64,000 bases of DNA from positions 62,001 to 126,000 of the forward strand of contig JBCBHO010000003.1 in NCBI GenBank assembly GCA_038525525.1, written 5' to 3'. The DNA comes from Shimia_B sp038525525 (GTDB lineage: Bacteria; Pseudomonadota; Alphaproteobacteria; Rhodobacterales; Rhodobacteraceae). Each line of letters opens with the position of its first letter. The first letter of the stretch is position 1. Under the pieces are notes generated by a model, which was not told the origin of the DNA, ran no database searches, and saw nothing but the letters and a program-made list of their open reading frames with translations. Shown here in pieces: positions 43,780-51,790 of this stretch. A program made the position numbers and the translations under genes.

Positions 43780-43856
43780 AAAAAAAACCCGGGCATGGGA
43801 GCCCGGGCAAGTCCAACAGGGAGGGTGCGGATCATAACCCCGATCCGCGGAGGGAT
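43780..43856 (-). ncRNA. Candidate small RNA or 3'-UTR RNA, copy 2
   Basis: On the minus strand, GCGGATC/GATCCGC (43842-43848 with 43827-43833) is a perfect 7-bp stem with loop GGGGTTAT. It is followed by ACCCTCCCTGTTGGACTT and the terminator stem GCCCGGGC-TCCCAT-GCCCGGG, then eight T (43787-43780). Compared with copy 1 the stem has changed on both sides while pairing is kept, and the loop and single-stranded parts are conserved, which is the pattern of a selected RNA. It starts about 60 bases after the response regulator stop, so it may be made from that 3' UTR. Confidence 0.6.
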
Positions 43857-43914
43857 GCTTTATCTACGGCGCGTGCCCGGACTTGGATCATCGCAATCCG
43901 CGATCACCCCGGGA

Positions 43915-44601
43915 TCACGCGACGAGACGATAGCCACCGCTTTCCGTCACGAGGAGCCGTGCATTGGAGGGATCAGGCTCGATCTTCTGGCGCAGGCGGT
44001 AGATGTGGGTCTCGAGCGTGTGCGTCGTCACCCCGGCATTGTAGCCCCAGACCTCGTGGAGGAGCACGTCGCGGGCCACCACGCCCTCGGTGGAGCGGTA
44101 AAGGAACTTCAGGATGTTCGTCTCCTTCTCCGTCAGACGCACCTTCTTGTCGTCCTCGGTGACGAGAAGCTTCATCGACGGGCGGAACGTGTAGGGCCCG
44201 AGCTGGAAGACAGCGTCTTCGCTCTGCTCGTGCTGGCGGAGCTGGGCGCGGATGCGGGCGAGGAGCACCGGAAACTTGAAAGGCTTCGTGACGTAGTCGT
44301 TGGCACCCGCGTCGAGGCCGAGGATCGTGTCAGCGTCGGTGTCGTGGCCCGTGAGCATGACGATGGGGCTTTTGACGTTCTGCTTGCGCATGAGACGGCA
44401 TAGCTCGCGGCCATCGGTGTCGGGCAGGCCCACATCGAGGATGATCAGGTCGTAGAGGCCTTCCTTGATCTTCTCCATCGCCTCCGCGCCGGATCCGCCT
44501 TCGAAGACGTCGAACTCGTCGGTCATGAGCAGCTGCTCACCGAGCGCTTCGCGCAGGTCTTCATCGTCGTCGATGAGGAGGATGCGTTTGAGCTGTGCCA
44601 T
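43915..44601 (-). CDS. OmpR/PhoB-type response regulator
   Basis: 228 residues from MAQLKRILLIDDDEDL; ATGs 5 and 11 codons upstream are possible. The receiver domain carries the acidic pair D11-D12-D13, phospho-acceptor D56 in IILDVGLPDTDG and the lysine in DYVTKPFKF. The winged-helix output domain has LTEKETNILKFLY and TTHTLETHIYRLRQKIEPDPS. No histidine kinase is adjacent, so it is an orphan whose kinase is elsewhere. Its regulon is not deducible from this sequence. Confidence 0.92.
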   Translation of the reverse strand: MAQLKRILLIDDDEDLREALGEQLLMTDEFDVFEGGSGAEAMEKIKEGLYDLIILDVGLPDTDGRELCRLMRKQNVKSPIVMLTGHDTDADTILGLDAGANDYVTKPFKFPVLLARIRAQLRQHEQSEDAVFQLGPYTFRPSMKLLVTEDDKKVRLTEKETNILKFLYRSTEGVVARDVLLHEVWGYNAGVTTHTLETHIYRLRQKIEPDPSNARLLVTESGGYRLVA

Positions 44602-44696
44602 AAGTCTGGTCTCCATCGTTCTGTTAAATGTCACGTGGGCGCGGGGCGGGGCCGGGCAATATTTGCAACATTTCTCTCACGGAGCCGTGTCGCACC

Positions 44697-44722
44697 GGCC
44701 CGCATTGTTTCAATTGCGGGCC
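44697..44722. other. Hairpin between divergent response regulator and ribA genes
   Basis: GGCCCGCATTG (44697-44707) pairs with 44711-44722 (CAATTGCGGGCC) with one bulged base and a 3-base loop. It is 37 bases upstream of ribA with no T-run on either side. It may be a leader structure or operator. I see no FMN riboswitch here. Confidence 0.45.
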
Positions 44723-44759
44723 GTCTGGCCCTCTTCGAGCGTCCAGCCTATGAGAAGAC

Positions 44760-45806
44760 ATGACCTTCGCGCCCACCCCAGACGAGCTCATCGCCCGCGC
44801 CCGCGCCGACCTGCGCATGGGGCTGCCCGTGGTGATCGAGGGGCATCTCGTCTTCGCCGTGGAGACGATCTCGCCCGCGCGCTTCGCGGCTGCCATGGCG
44901 CTGCCGGAGCCCGCCGTCCTCGCGATCACGGAGTGGCGCGCGCGGACACTCAAGGCCCGCGCCTATGACGGCGACGTGGCGCGCATCGCCGTGCCCACAG
45001 GGGCGGGCCTGCCCTGGGCCTGCGCGGTCGCAGACCCCAAGGACGATCTCTCCATGGCCATGAAGGGCCCATTCCACACCCTGCGCGAAGGCGACGCGGC
45101 CTTGGCACGGGCCGGCATCGCGCTGGCCAAGGCCGCGCACCTCCTGCCCGCCGTGCTGATCGCCCGCGCCCAGGGGATCGAGGCGCTCACCGCCGTGCCG
45201 CTCCAGACCATCGAGACCTCGCCGCTGAATGACGTCGTCAGCGCGGGCCTGCCCATGGCGCTCGCGGGCCGCGGGCGGCTCCATGTCTTTCGCCCCGATG
45301 ACGGCGGGGAGGAGCATTATGCCGTGGAGATCGGGCAGCCCGACCGCGCCAAGCCCGTGCTCGCGCGGCTGCACTCGGCCTGTTTCACCGGCGATGTGCT
45401 GGGCTCGCTCAAATGCGATTGCGGGCCCCAGCTCCACGCCGCGCTCGCGGCCATGGGCGAGGCAGGCGCGGGCGTCCTCCTTTATCTCAACCAGGAAGGG
45501 CGCGGCATCGGGCTCGCCAACAAGATGCGCGCCTACGCGCTCCAGGATCAGGGCTTTGACACCGTCGAGGCCAATCATCGGCTTGGCTTCGAGGATGACG
45601 AGCGTAATTTCACCACCGGCGCGGACATCCTGCGCAAGCTGGGCTTCACGGCCGTGCGGCTGATGACGAACAACCCCGCCAAGGTGGCGCGGATGGAAGA
45701 GCAGGGCCTCGAGGTCGCCGAGCGCGTGCCCCTTAAGGTCGGGCAGAACCCGCTCAACGCGGGCTACCTGGCGACGAAGGCGGAGAAGTCGGGGCATTTT
45801 CTGTGA
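44760..45806 (+). CDS. ribA: GTP cyclohydrolase II with N-terminal extension
   Basis: 348 residues. The C-terminal two thirds is GTP cyclohydrolase II: RLHSACFTGDVLGSLKCDCGPQL gives the three zinc cysteines, YLNQEGRGIGLANKMRAYALQD the catalytic region, and LMTNNPAKV the end. It opens GTP in the first committed step of riboflavin synthesis. The first 160 residues occupy the place of the RibB (DHBP synthase) domain of bifunctional RibBA proteins but lack its acidic DDEDRENEGD-type motif, so that domain is probably inactive or has another role. Confidence 0.9.
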   Translation: MTFAPTPDELIARARADLRMGLPVVIEGHLVFAVETISPARFAAAMALPEPAVLAITEWRARTLKARAYDGDVARIAVPTGAGLPWACAVADPKDDLSMAMKGPFHTLREGDAALARAGIALAKAAHLLPAVLIARAQGIEALTAVPLQTIETSPLNDVVSAGLPMALAGRGRLHVFRPDDGGEEHYAVEIGQPDRAKPVLARLHSACFTGDVLGSLKCDCGPQLHAALAAMGEAGAGVLLYLNQEGRGIGLANKMRAYALQDQGFDTVEANHRLGFEDDERNFTTGADILRKLGFTAVRLMTNNPAKVARMEEQGLEVAERVPLKVGQNPLNAGYLATKAEKSGHFL

Positions 45807-45821
45807 GCCCCGTCCGTCACG

Positions 45822-45930
45822 CTCCGGGCCTGACCCGGAGCCTCCGCGTCAGAAGGCGCATTAGACCCATGGACGCATGACGGCTGGCAGCGGAACGGGC
45901 ACAACCAGAGGTCCCGGGTCAAGCCCGGGA
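45822..45930. repeat. Two inverted copies of the CCCGGGTCAAGCCCGGG palindrome
   Basis: CTCCGGGCCTGACCCGGAG (45822-45840) and TCCCGGGTCAAGCCCGGGA (45912-45930) flank 71 bases in the gap between ribA and the L,D-transpeptidase gene. Each forms its own hairpin, and the two can also pair with each other. No gene lies between them. Confidence 0.8.
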
Positions 45931-45944
45931 CGGGGGGCGATCGG

Positions 45945-46439
45945 ATGAAACCAACTGACCTCGTGCTCACCCCACGGGGCCTCCGCGCCTTTGGCAGGAC
46001 GCTTCCCTGCAGCATCGGGCGCGGCGGGCTCACGCACCGCAAGCGCGAGGGCGATGGCGCCACGCCGCGCGGCTCGCACCGCCTCGTGGGGATGCTCTAC
46101 CGCCCCGACCGCCTCGCGCGGCCCGCCGACTGGGCGCTGCCCATCCGCCCCGGGGACCTGTGGTCCGACGATCCGGGCGATGCCGATTACAACATGATGG
46201 TGCGCGCGCCCTACAGGGCTTCGCACGAGGTCCTGCGCCGCGCGGACCCACTCTATGACCTCGTCATCCTGACGGACTGGAACTGGCCCTATCCCGTGAA
46301 GGGGCGCGGCTCCGCGATCTTCATTCACACGTGGCGGGGCCCGGGCAAGCCCACGGAAGGCTGCATCGCGCTCCCGCGCGCGCACCTCCTCTGGCTCGCG
46401 CCGCGCATCCGCCACGCCACGCGGCTCATCGTGCCCTAG
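45945..46439 (+). CDS. L,D-transpeptidase (YkuD-like) family protein
   Basis: 164 residues. IFIHTWRGPGKPTEGCIALPRAHL has the family's histidine and catalytic cysteine (H-x(n)-GC). LPCSIGRGGLTHRKREGDGATPRGSHRL is the usual opening of the catalytic domain. It has no signal peptide and no LysM domain, unlike most peptidoglycan L,D-transpeptidases, so export or a cytoplasmic role is open. It converges on yggS with stops sharing CTAG. Confidence 0.8.
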   Translation: MKPTDLVLTPRGLRAFGRTLPCSIGRGGLTHRKREGDGATPRGSHRLVGMLYRPDRLARPADWALPIRPGDLWSDDPGDADYNMMVRAPYRASHEVLRRADPLYDLVILTDWNWPYPVKGRGSAIFIHTWRGPGKPTEGCIALPRAHLLWLAPRIRHATRLIVP

Positions 46440-47089
46440 CCTGTCTCCCGCGCGCCGAAGATCGCCGATCCCACGCGCACATGGGTCGCGCCGAGCCGCA
46501 CCGCCGTCTCGAAATCAGCGCTCATGCCCATGGACAGGCCCGCGAGCCCGTTGCGCGCCGCGATCTTTGCCAGGAGCGCGAAGTGGAGCGCGGGCTCCTC
46601 CTCCACCGGCGGGATGCACATGAGCCCGATGACGGGCAGATCGAGTGCGCGGCATTCAGCGACGAAGGCATCCGTCTCGGCGGGTGAGACCCCCGCCTTC
46701 TGGGGCTCCTCGCCGGTATTCACCTGGATGAAGAGGTCCGGGCACGCACCCTCCTCCTGCGCGATCTGGGCGATGGCGCGCGCCAGCTTCGGGCGGTCGA
46801 GCGTGTGGATGACGTCAAAGAGCGCCATGGCGGCCCGCGCCTTGTTGCTTTGCAGCGGTCCGAGCAGGTGCAGCGAGACGCCTGCGTGAGTCTCTTTCCA
46901 CGCGGGCCATTTGCCCTGCGCCTCCTGCACGCGATTCTCACCGAAGATTCGGTGACCTTCATGCAACACTGCCTCCACCCGGTCGGGCGGCTGCACTTTT
47001 GAAACTGCGATGAGTTCGACGCTGCCCGCGGGCCTCCCGGCAGCGGCTTCCGCGGTGCTGATACGCGCCTCGATGTCAGCCAATCCCAT
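46436..47089 (-). CDS. YggS family PLP homeostasis protein
   Basis: 217 residues with a single alanine-racemase-like TIM barrel. The PLP lysine lies in ELIAVSKVQPPD, and HRIFGENRVQEA, HLLGPLQSNKA, FIQVNTGEEPQKAG, LSMGMSADFETAVRLGATHVRVGSAIFG are all standard YggS/PROSC segments. The protein binds pyridoxal phosphate and keeps its free level balanced; it has no known catalysis. Single gene. Confidence 0.93.
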   Translation of the reverse strand: MGLADIEARISTAEAAAGRPAGSVELIAVSKVQPPDRVEAVLHEGHRIFGENRVQEAQGKWPAWKETHAGVSLHLLGPLQSNKARAAMALFDVIHTLDRPKLARAIAQIAQEEGACPDLFIQVNTGEEPQKAGVSPAETDAFVAECRALDLPVIGLMCIPPVEEEPALHFALLAKIAARNGLAGLSMGMSADFETAVRLGATHVRVGSAIFGARETG

Positions 47090-47237
47090 GTTTTATAGCC
47101 CTTATTTGCATAGCTTCTCGGCAGGTCACCGATTTAGTCCACGCCGCATGGGTTGTCATGCGGGAAAGGCGGCGGGCGGGTGTGTGGCAGCTTTGCATCA
47201 ATTTTGAGGCACCGCCCAAAAGCCGATCTGGGGTCGC

Positions 47238-47310
47238 TTGACCCCCGGGGCATTGCGGAGCCAATACCCTCGCATCCTAAATCGGTCCCCGACGGCAAAC
47301 GGACGGGGAC
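47238..47310 (+). promoter_or_regulatory. Possible promoter and leader hairpin of the porin gene
   Basis: TTGACC (47238-47243) followed after 18 bases by CAATAC (47262-47267) could be a sigma-70-type promoter. GTCCCC (47285-47290) and GGGGAC (47305-47310) form a leader hairpin ending 19 bases before the porin ATG, next to the Shine-Dalgarno-like GAGGGA. The 240 bases upstream of the porin hold no other gene. Confidence 0.35.
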
Positions 47311-47329
47311 TCAACCACGAGGGAATAAC

Positions 47330-48463
47330 ATGAAACGCATCCTTCTCGCTTCGACGGCCATCGTGGCCTTCGCAGGCGCAGCAGCAGCAGACGGCCATGC
47401 CACGGACGGCGTGTCCTTCTCTGGCGACGCAGAGTTCGGCTACAACGACGAGTTCGACAACGGCTTCTTCTGGTCCGTTGGCGCATCGCTTGCCTACTCC
47501 GCAACGCTCAACAACGGCCTGACGGCAGCTGTCTCCGGCGACGTTGAGTTCAACAACGATGACAACTCCACGCTCGACGGCAACGAAATCACGATCGACG
47601 ACCTCGTGATCACGCTGTCCTCCGACATGGCATCGCTCGCATTCGGCGACACCCCGCCGGCAGCAGACGCTCTCTTCTCCTCCCCGGTCACGAACCTCGA
47701 CGCGGACGGCTTCGCTGACGAAGGCGACGCATCGGCAGTGGGCGAAGACGGCATCATCATCGGTCGTGTGACCGTGGGCCCCGCCGAGCTCGGCGTGTCC
47801 TACTACGTCTTCTCCTCGGACGAAGGCCCCAACGACGACTTCCAGAACCTGCAGCTCGGCGGTACGGCCACGCTCGGCACCGTCGACGTGACCTTCGGCT
47901 ACCAGGAAGGTGGCACCACGGGTGACGGCGTCACTGGCCCCGGCACGGTTGACCTTCCGCAGATCTTCGCCATCGGCGCGTCCACGACGCTCGCCGGCGT
48001 CGAGCTGGGCTTCGCATATGCCGACAACGAGACGGTTGAATCCATCGGTGTGCAGGGCGCATACACGATCGGCGACGTGACCGCGACGGTGTTCTACGTG
48101 TCCCAGGACTCGGTTGACGACAACTACGGTATCGCGCTCGACTACGCGTCTGGCCCGATCACGGTTGGCTTCCTCTTCCACGACGGCAACGACGAAGACC
48201 TGCAGCTCAACGTCACCTACGACGTGGGCAACGGCCTCGAGCTCTTCGGCGGCTACCGCGACGAGCGTGAGAACAGCGCAGGCCTCGAAGGCTCCGAAGT
48301 CTTCTACGTTGGCGGCGACTACGACCTCGGCGGCGACGCAACGCTCCGCATCTCCTACGCGGACGTGACGACGGGCCCCGGCGACGACCTGACCCTCGAC
48401 GAGCTCGGTGCAGCCGAGGACGTCAAGGAAGGCGTGACGGTCGCAGTGTCCTTCTCCTTCTAA
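47330..48463 (+). CDS. Outer-membrane porin (Rhodobacter type)
   Basis: 377 residues starting MKRILLASTAIVAFAG, a signal peptide cut near AAAADG. The mature chain is acidic, rich in G, D, T and aromatic residues, with regular amphipathic strands such as VELGFAYADNETVESIGVQGAY and a C-terminal phenylalanine (VAVSFSF) that serves as the BAM recognition signal. This fits the general diffusion porins of Rhodobacter/Roseobacter. Codon choice differs from neighbours (many GCA alanines and TCC serines), as expected for a very highly expressed gene. A strong terminator follows. Confidence 0.9.
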   Translation: MKRILLASTAIVAFAGAAAADGHATDGVSFSGDAEFGYNDEFDNGFFWSVGASLAYSATLNNGLTAAVSGDVEFNNDDNSTLDGNEITIDDLVITLSSDMASLAFGDTPPAADALFSSPVTNLDADGFADEGDASAVGEDGIIIGRVTVGPAELGVSYYVFSSDEGPNDDFQNLQLGGTATLGTVDVTFGYQEGGTTGDGVTGPGTVDLPQIFAIGASTTLAGVELGFAYADNETVESIGVQGAYTIGDVTATVFYVSQDSVDDNYGIALDYASGPITVGFLFHDGNDEDLQLNVTYDVGNGLELFGGYRDERENSAGLEGSEVFYVGGDYDLGGDATLRISYADVTTGPGDDLTLDELGAAEDVKEGVTVAVSFSF

Positions 48464-48485
48464 TCGAAGGCGAAACGATCAAGTC

Positions 48486-48518
48486 AGAGCGGTCCTTCGG
48501 GGCCGCTCTTTCTTTTTG
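48486..48518 (+). terminator. Rho-independent terminator of the porin gene
   Basis: AGAGCGGTCC (48486-48495), loop TTCG, and GGGCCGCTCT (48500-48509) form a 10-bp stem with one G-T pair, then TTTCTTTTT. It begins 22 bases after the porin stop. Confidence 0.93.
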
Positions 48519-48599
48519 CGCCCATGCCAAGACGGCCTAAGCCCTTGGCAGCCTGCGAGAACGCTAGTATTCGACAAAAGATCGAGGGGCGGGGACGAC

Positions 48600-49028
48600 A
48601 TGAGCGTATTGCGTATTTTCGGGCTTGTGAGCCTGATCGTGCTGACCGGATGCAGCGGCGGGCTCTTCGGGGGCCGCAATGACGCCCCTCCGACGGAACA
48701 GGCCGCGCGCGTGCGCGGCGGCGATACCGTGGCCGTCAATCGCTACATCTGGAATGCCTCGCTCGATGTGCTGAGCTTCCTCCCGATCCAGACGGTGGAC
48801 CCCTTCACCGGCGTCATCGTCACCGGCTTCGGCACGCCCCCGGGCGGCGGGCGTGCTTACCGCGCCACCGTGCTTGTGAGCGATCCCGCGCTCGATGCCC
48901 GCTCGCTCAAGCTGTCGCTCCTGACGCGCTCCGGGCCCGCGAGCCCTTCCACCGTGCGCGCCGTCGAGGATGCCATCCTCACCCGCGCCCGGCAGCTCCG
49001 CACCGGCAACATCAACGCCCGCCGCTAG
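48600..49028 (+). CDS. DUF3576 lipoprotein
   Basis: 142 residues from MSVLRIFGLVS, with a purine-rich Shine-Dalgarno (GAGGGGCGGGGA). The lipobox LTGC places lipidation near residue 18. VNRYIWNASLDVLSFLPIQTVDPFTGVIVTGF is the conserved DUF3576 core. Its function is unknown; it sits in the envelope and, in related genomes, commonly precedes leuS as here. Confidence 0.85.
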   Translation: MSVLRIFGLVSLIVLTGCSGGLFGGRNDAPPTEQAARVRGGDTVAVNRYIWNASLDVLSFLPIQTVDPFTGVIVTGFGTPPGGGRAYRATVLVSDPALDARSLKLSLLTRSGPASPSTVRAVEDAILTRARQLRTGNINARR

Positions 49029-49207
49029 GCTCCGCCGCGCCTCGCACGACGCCCGCGCTCCTGACAGCCGCAGCACGCCGCTGAAGCGCCGCCGCTACCC
49101 TCTGGCCTCCCCCGCCCGAAGCGCCTAAACCTCCGCAGAGCGCCGCGGCGACCCGCGCCCATGCGCGCGCCGCGCCTGTCATGTCAGCACCGAGGAACGG
49201 ACCCTCC

Positions 49208-51790
49208 ATGCCCGCCTACGCCCCCGCAGAGATCGAAGCCCGCTGGCAGAAAGCCTGGGAAGAGGCCGGCCTCTTCACCGCCAAAGAGGACCCGGAAAAG
49301 CCGAAATACTACGTGCTGGAGATGTTTCCCTACCCGTCGGGGCGCCTCCATATGGGCCACGTGCGAAACTATACGATGGGCGACGTCATCGCGCGCTACA
49401 AGCTCGCCACAGGCCACGCCGTGCTCCACCCGATGGGTTTCGACGCCTTCGGCATGCCCGCCGAGAACGCCGCCATGGCCAGCGGCGGGCACCCCAAGGA
49501 TTGGACCTACGCCAATATCGACACGATGGTCGATCAGATGAAGCCGCTGGGCCTCTCGCTCGACTGGTCGCGCATGTTCGCGACCTGCGACCCGGAGTAT
49601 TACGGGCAGCAGCAGGCGCTCTTCCTCGACATGCTGGAGGCCGGCCTGATCGACCGGAAGCCCGCCGTCGTGAACTGGGATCCGGTGGACATGACCGTGC
49701 TCGCCAACGAGCAGGTGATCGACGGCAAGGGCTGGCGCTCGGGTGCCGAGGTGGAAAAGCGCGAGCTCACGCAGTGGTTCTTCAAGATCTCGGACATGGC
49801 CGATGAGCTCCGCGAGGCGCTCGACGGTCTCGACGATTGGCCCGCCAAGGTGCGGCTCATGCAGGAGAACTGGATCGGGCGCTCCCGTGGCCTCCAATTC
49901 GCCTTCGATGTCGTGGGCGAGGAGGACAAGCAGATCGAGGTCTATACCACGCGGCCCGATACGCTTCTCGGCGCGTCCTTCGTGGGCATCGCCGCCGATC
50001 ATCCCATCGCGAAAGAGCTCGAGGCGGTAAATCCTGCCGTCGCCGCCTTCTGCGCGGAGTGCCGAAAGGGCGGGACCACCGCCGAGGCCATCGAGAAAGC
50101 CGAGAAGATGGGCCTAGATACCGGGCTGCGCGTGCGCCACCCCGCCGATCCCGATTGGGAGCTGCCCGTCTATATCGCGAACTTCATCCTCATGGATTAC
50201 GGCACCGGCGCCATCTTCGGCTGCCCGGCGCATGACGCGCGCGACCTCGACTTCGCGCGGAAATACGAGCTGCCTGTGATCTCCACCTACGTGCCCGTCG
50301 ATGGCGAGATCACGCTGCCCGAGGATGGCGGCGAGGCCTATGTCCCGGGCAAGGAGGAAGAGGTCACCTACGTGAAACTCCTCGCAGGCGAAGAGCAGCA
50401 GACGGGCCTCGCCGGCATCGACGCCGCCATCGCCTGGGCCGAAGAAAAGGGCGTGGGCACGGGCCAGACGAAATTCCGCCTGCGGGACTGGGGCCTCTCG
50501 CGGCAGCGCTACTGGGGCTGCCCGATCCCCGTCGTCCACTGCGCCGATTGCGGTGTCGTGCCCGAGAAGAAGGAGAACCTGCCCGTCGAGCTGCCCTATG
50601 ACCAGGGCAACGAGCCGATCGATTTCTCCATCCCCGGCAATCCGCTCGACCGCCATCCCACCTGGCGCGATGTGCCCTGCCCCGCCTGCGGGAAGATGGC
50701 CAAGCGCGAGACCGACACGATGGACACGTTCGTGGATTCAAGCTGGTACTTCACCCGCTTCACCGCGCCCCGCGCGGAGACGCCCACCGAGATGGAGGCC
50801 GCCAGCTACTGGATGAATGTCGACCAGTATATCGGCGGCATCGAGCACGCGATCCTGCACCTGCTCTATTCCCGCTTCTTCGCCCGCGCGATGATCAAGA
50901 CCGGCCACCTGCCGGAGAAGAGCGCCGAGCCTTTCGACGCGATGTTCACCCAAGGCATGGTCACCCACGCGATCTACAAATCCGAAAAAGGCGGCCGCCC
51001 GGTCTATCACTATCCCGAGGACGTGACCCTCGAGGGCGGCAAGGCCTATGTGGGCGACACGGAGGTGGAGATCGTCCCTTCCGCCAAGATGTCGAAATCG
51101 AAGAATAATGTCGTCGATCCCAATGCCATCGTGAGCCAGTTCGGCGCCGATACCGCGCGCTGGTTCGTCCTGTCCGACAGCCCCCCCGAGCGCGACGTGG
51201 AATGGACGGCGTCGGGCGCCGAAGCGGCCTCGAAGCATCTCGGCCGGATCTGGACGCTCTCGGACAAGATCGCGAAGATGGAGGAAGAGGCCCCGGGTCA
51301 AGCCCGGGGCGCGGACGACGAAACCCTCCTCCGCGAGATGCACAAGACCATCCGGGACGTGACGCTGGGCGTGGAATCCTTCGGCTTCAACGCTGCCATT
51401 GCCAAGCTCTATGCCTTCACCGCGACCCTTTCGAAATCGAAGGCCTCCCCGGGCGCGCAGCGCGAGGCCATCATGACCCTCGCGCAGCTCATGGCGCCCA
51501 TGACCCCCCATCTCTCCGAGGAGGTCTGGACCCTCCAAGGCGGCGAGGGGCTCTGCGCCGCTGCGCCCTGGCCCGTGGCCGACGAGGCCATGCTGGTGGA
51601 AGCCACAGTGACACTGCCCGTCCAGATCAACGGCAAGCGCCGCGACGAGGTGACCGTACCGAAGGACATGCCCAAGGACGAGCTTGAGGCTCTCGTGCTC
51701 GCCAATGAGGCCGTGCAGCGTGCCTTGGACGGCAGCAGCCCCAAGAAGCTGATCGTCGTGCCCGGACGGATCGTGAATGTCGTCGTCTAG
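49208..51790 (+). CDS. leuS: Leucyl-tRNA synthetase
   Basis: 860 residues from MPAYAPAEIEARWQKAWEE; an ATG nine codons upstream lacks support. The HIGH-type motif is in YPSGRLHMGHVRNYT, the CP1 editing domain occupies about 225-420 (LLGASFVGIAADHP, GTGAIFGCPAHDARD), WYFTRFT precedes the KMSKS loop AKMSKSKNNVVDP near residue 627, and the anticodon-binding domain follows. Residues 695-701 (APGQARG) are encoded by a copy of the palindromic repeat inserted in frame in a variable linker of that domain. Its end overlaps lptE by 14 bases. Confidence 0.97.
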   Translation: MPAYAPAEIEARWQKAWEEAGLFTAKEDPEKPKYYVLEMFPYPSGRLHMGHVRNYTMGDVIARYKLATGHAVLHPMGFDAFGMPAENAAMASGGHPKDWTYANIDTMVDQMKPLGLSLDWSRMFATCDPEYYGQQQALFLDMLEAGLIDRKPAVVNWDPVDMTVLANEQVIDGKGWRSGAEVEKRELTQWFFKISDMADELREALDGLDDWPAKVRLMQENWIGRSRGLQFAFDVVGEEDKQIEVYTTRPDTLLGASFVGIAADHPIAKELEAVNPAVAAFCAECRKGGTTAEAIEKAEKMGLDTGLRVRHPADPDWELPVYIANFILMDYGTGAIFGCPAHDARDLDFARKYELPVISTYVPVDGEITLPEDGGEAYVPGKEEEVTYVKLLAGEEQQTGLAGIDAAIAWAEEKGVGTGQTKFRLRDWGLSRQRYWGCPIPVVHCADCGVVPEKKENLPVELPYDQGNEPIDFSIPGNPLDRHPTWRDVPCPACGKMAKRETDTMDTFVDSSWYFTRFTAPRAETPTEMEAASYWMNVDQYIGGIEHAILHLLYSRFFARAMIKTGHLPEKSAEPFDAMFTQGMVTHAIYKSEKGGRPVYHYPEDVTLEGGKAYVGDTEVEIVPSAKMSKSKNNVVDPNAIVSQFGADTARWFVLSDSPPERDVEWTASGAEAASKHLGRIWTLSDKIAKMEEEAPGQARGADDETLLREMHKTIRDVTLGVESFGFNAAIAKLYAFTATLSKSKASPGAQREAIMTLAQLMAPMTPHLSEEVWTLQGGEGLCAAAPWPVADEAMLVEATVTLPVQINGKRRDEVTVPKDMPKDELEALVLANEAVQRALDGSSPKKLIVVPGRIVNVVV
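51291..51309. repeat. Palindromic repeat copy inside leuS
   Basis: CCCCGGGTCAAGCCCGGGG lies within leuS codons 695-701 and is read as A-P-G-Q-A-R-G. It matches the intergenic copies at 12459, 45822 and 45912 in length and core. The site corresponds to the linker before REMHKTIRDVT, where length varies among bacterial enzymes, so the insertion is probably tolerated. Confidence 0.85.

Noticed and set aside
44602..44759. An FMN riboswitch in front of ribA
   Set aside because: The 158-base gap lacks the conserved RFN-element blocks and holds only one bulged hairpin.
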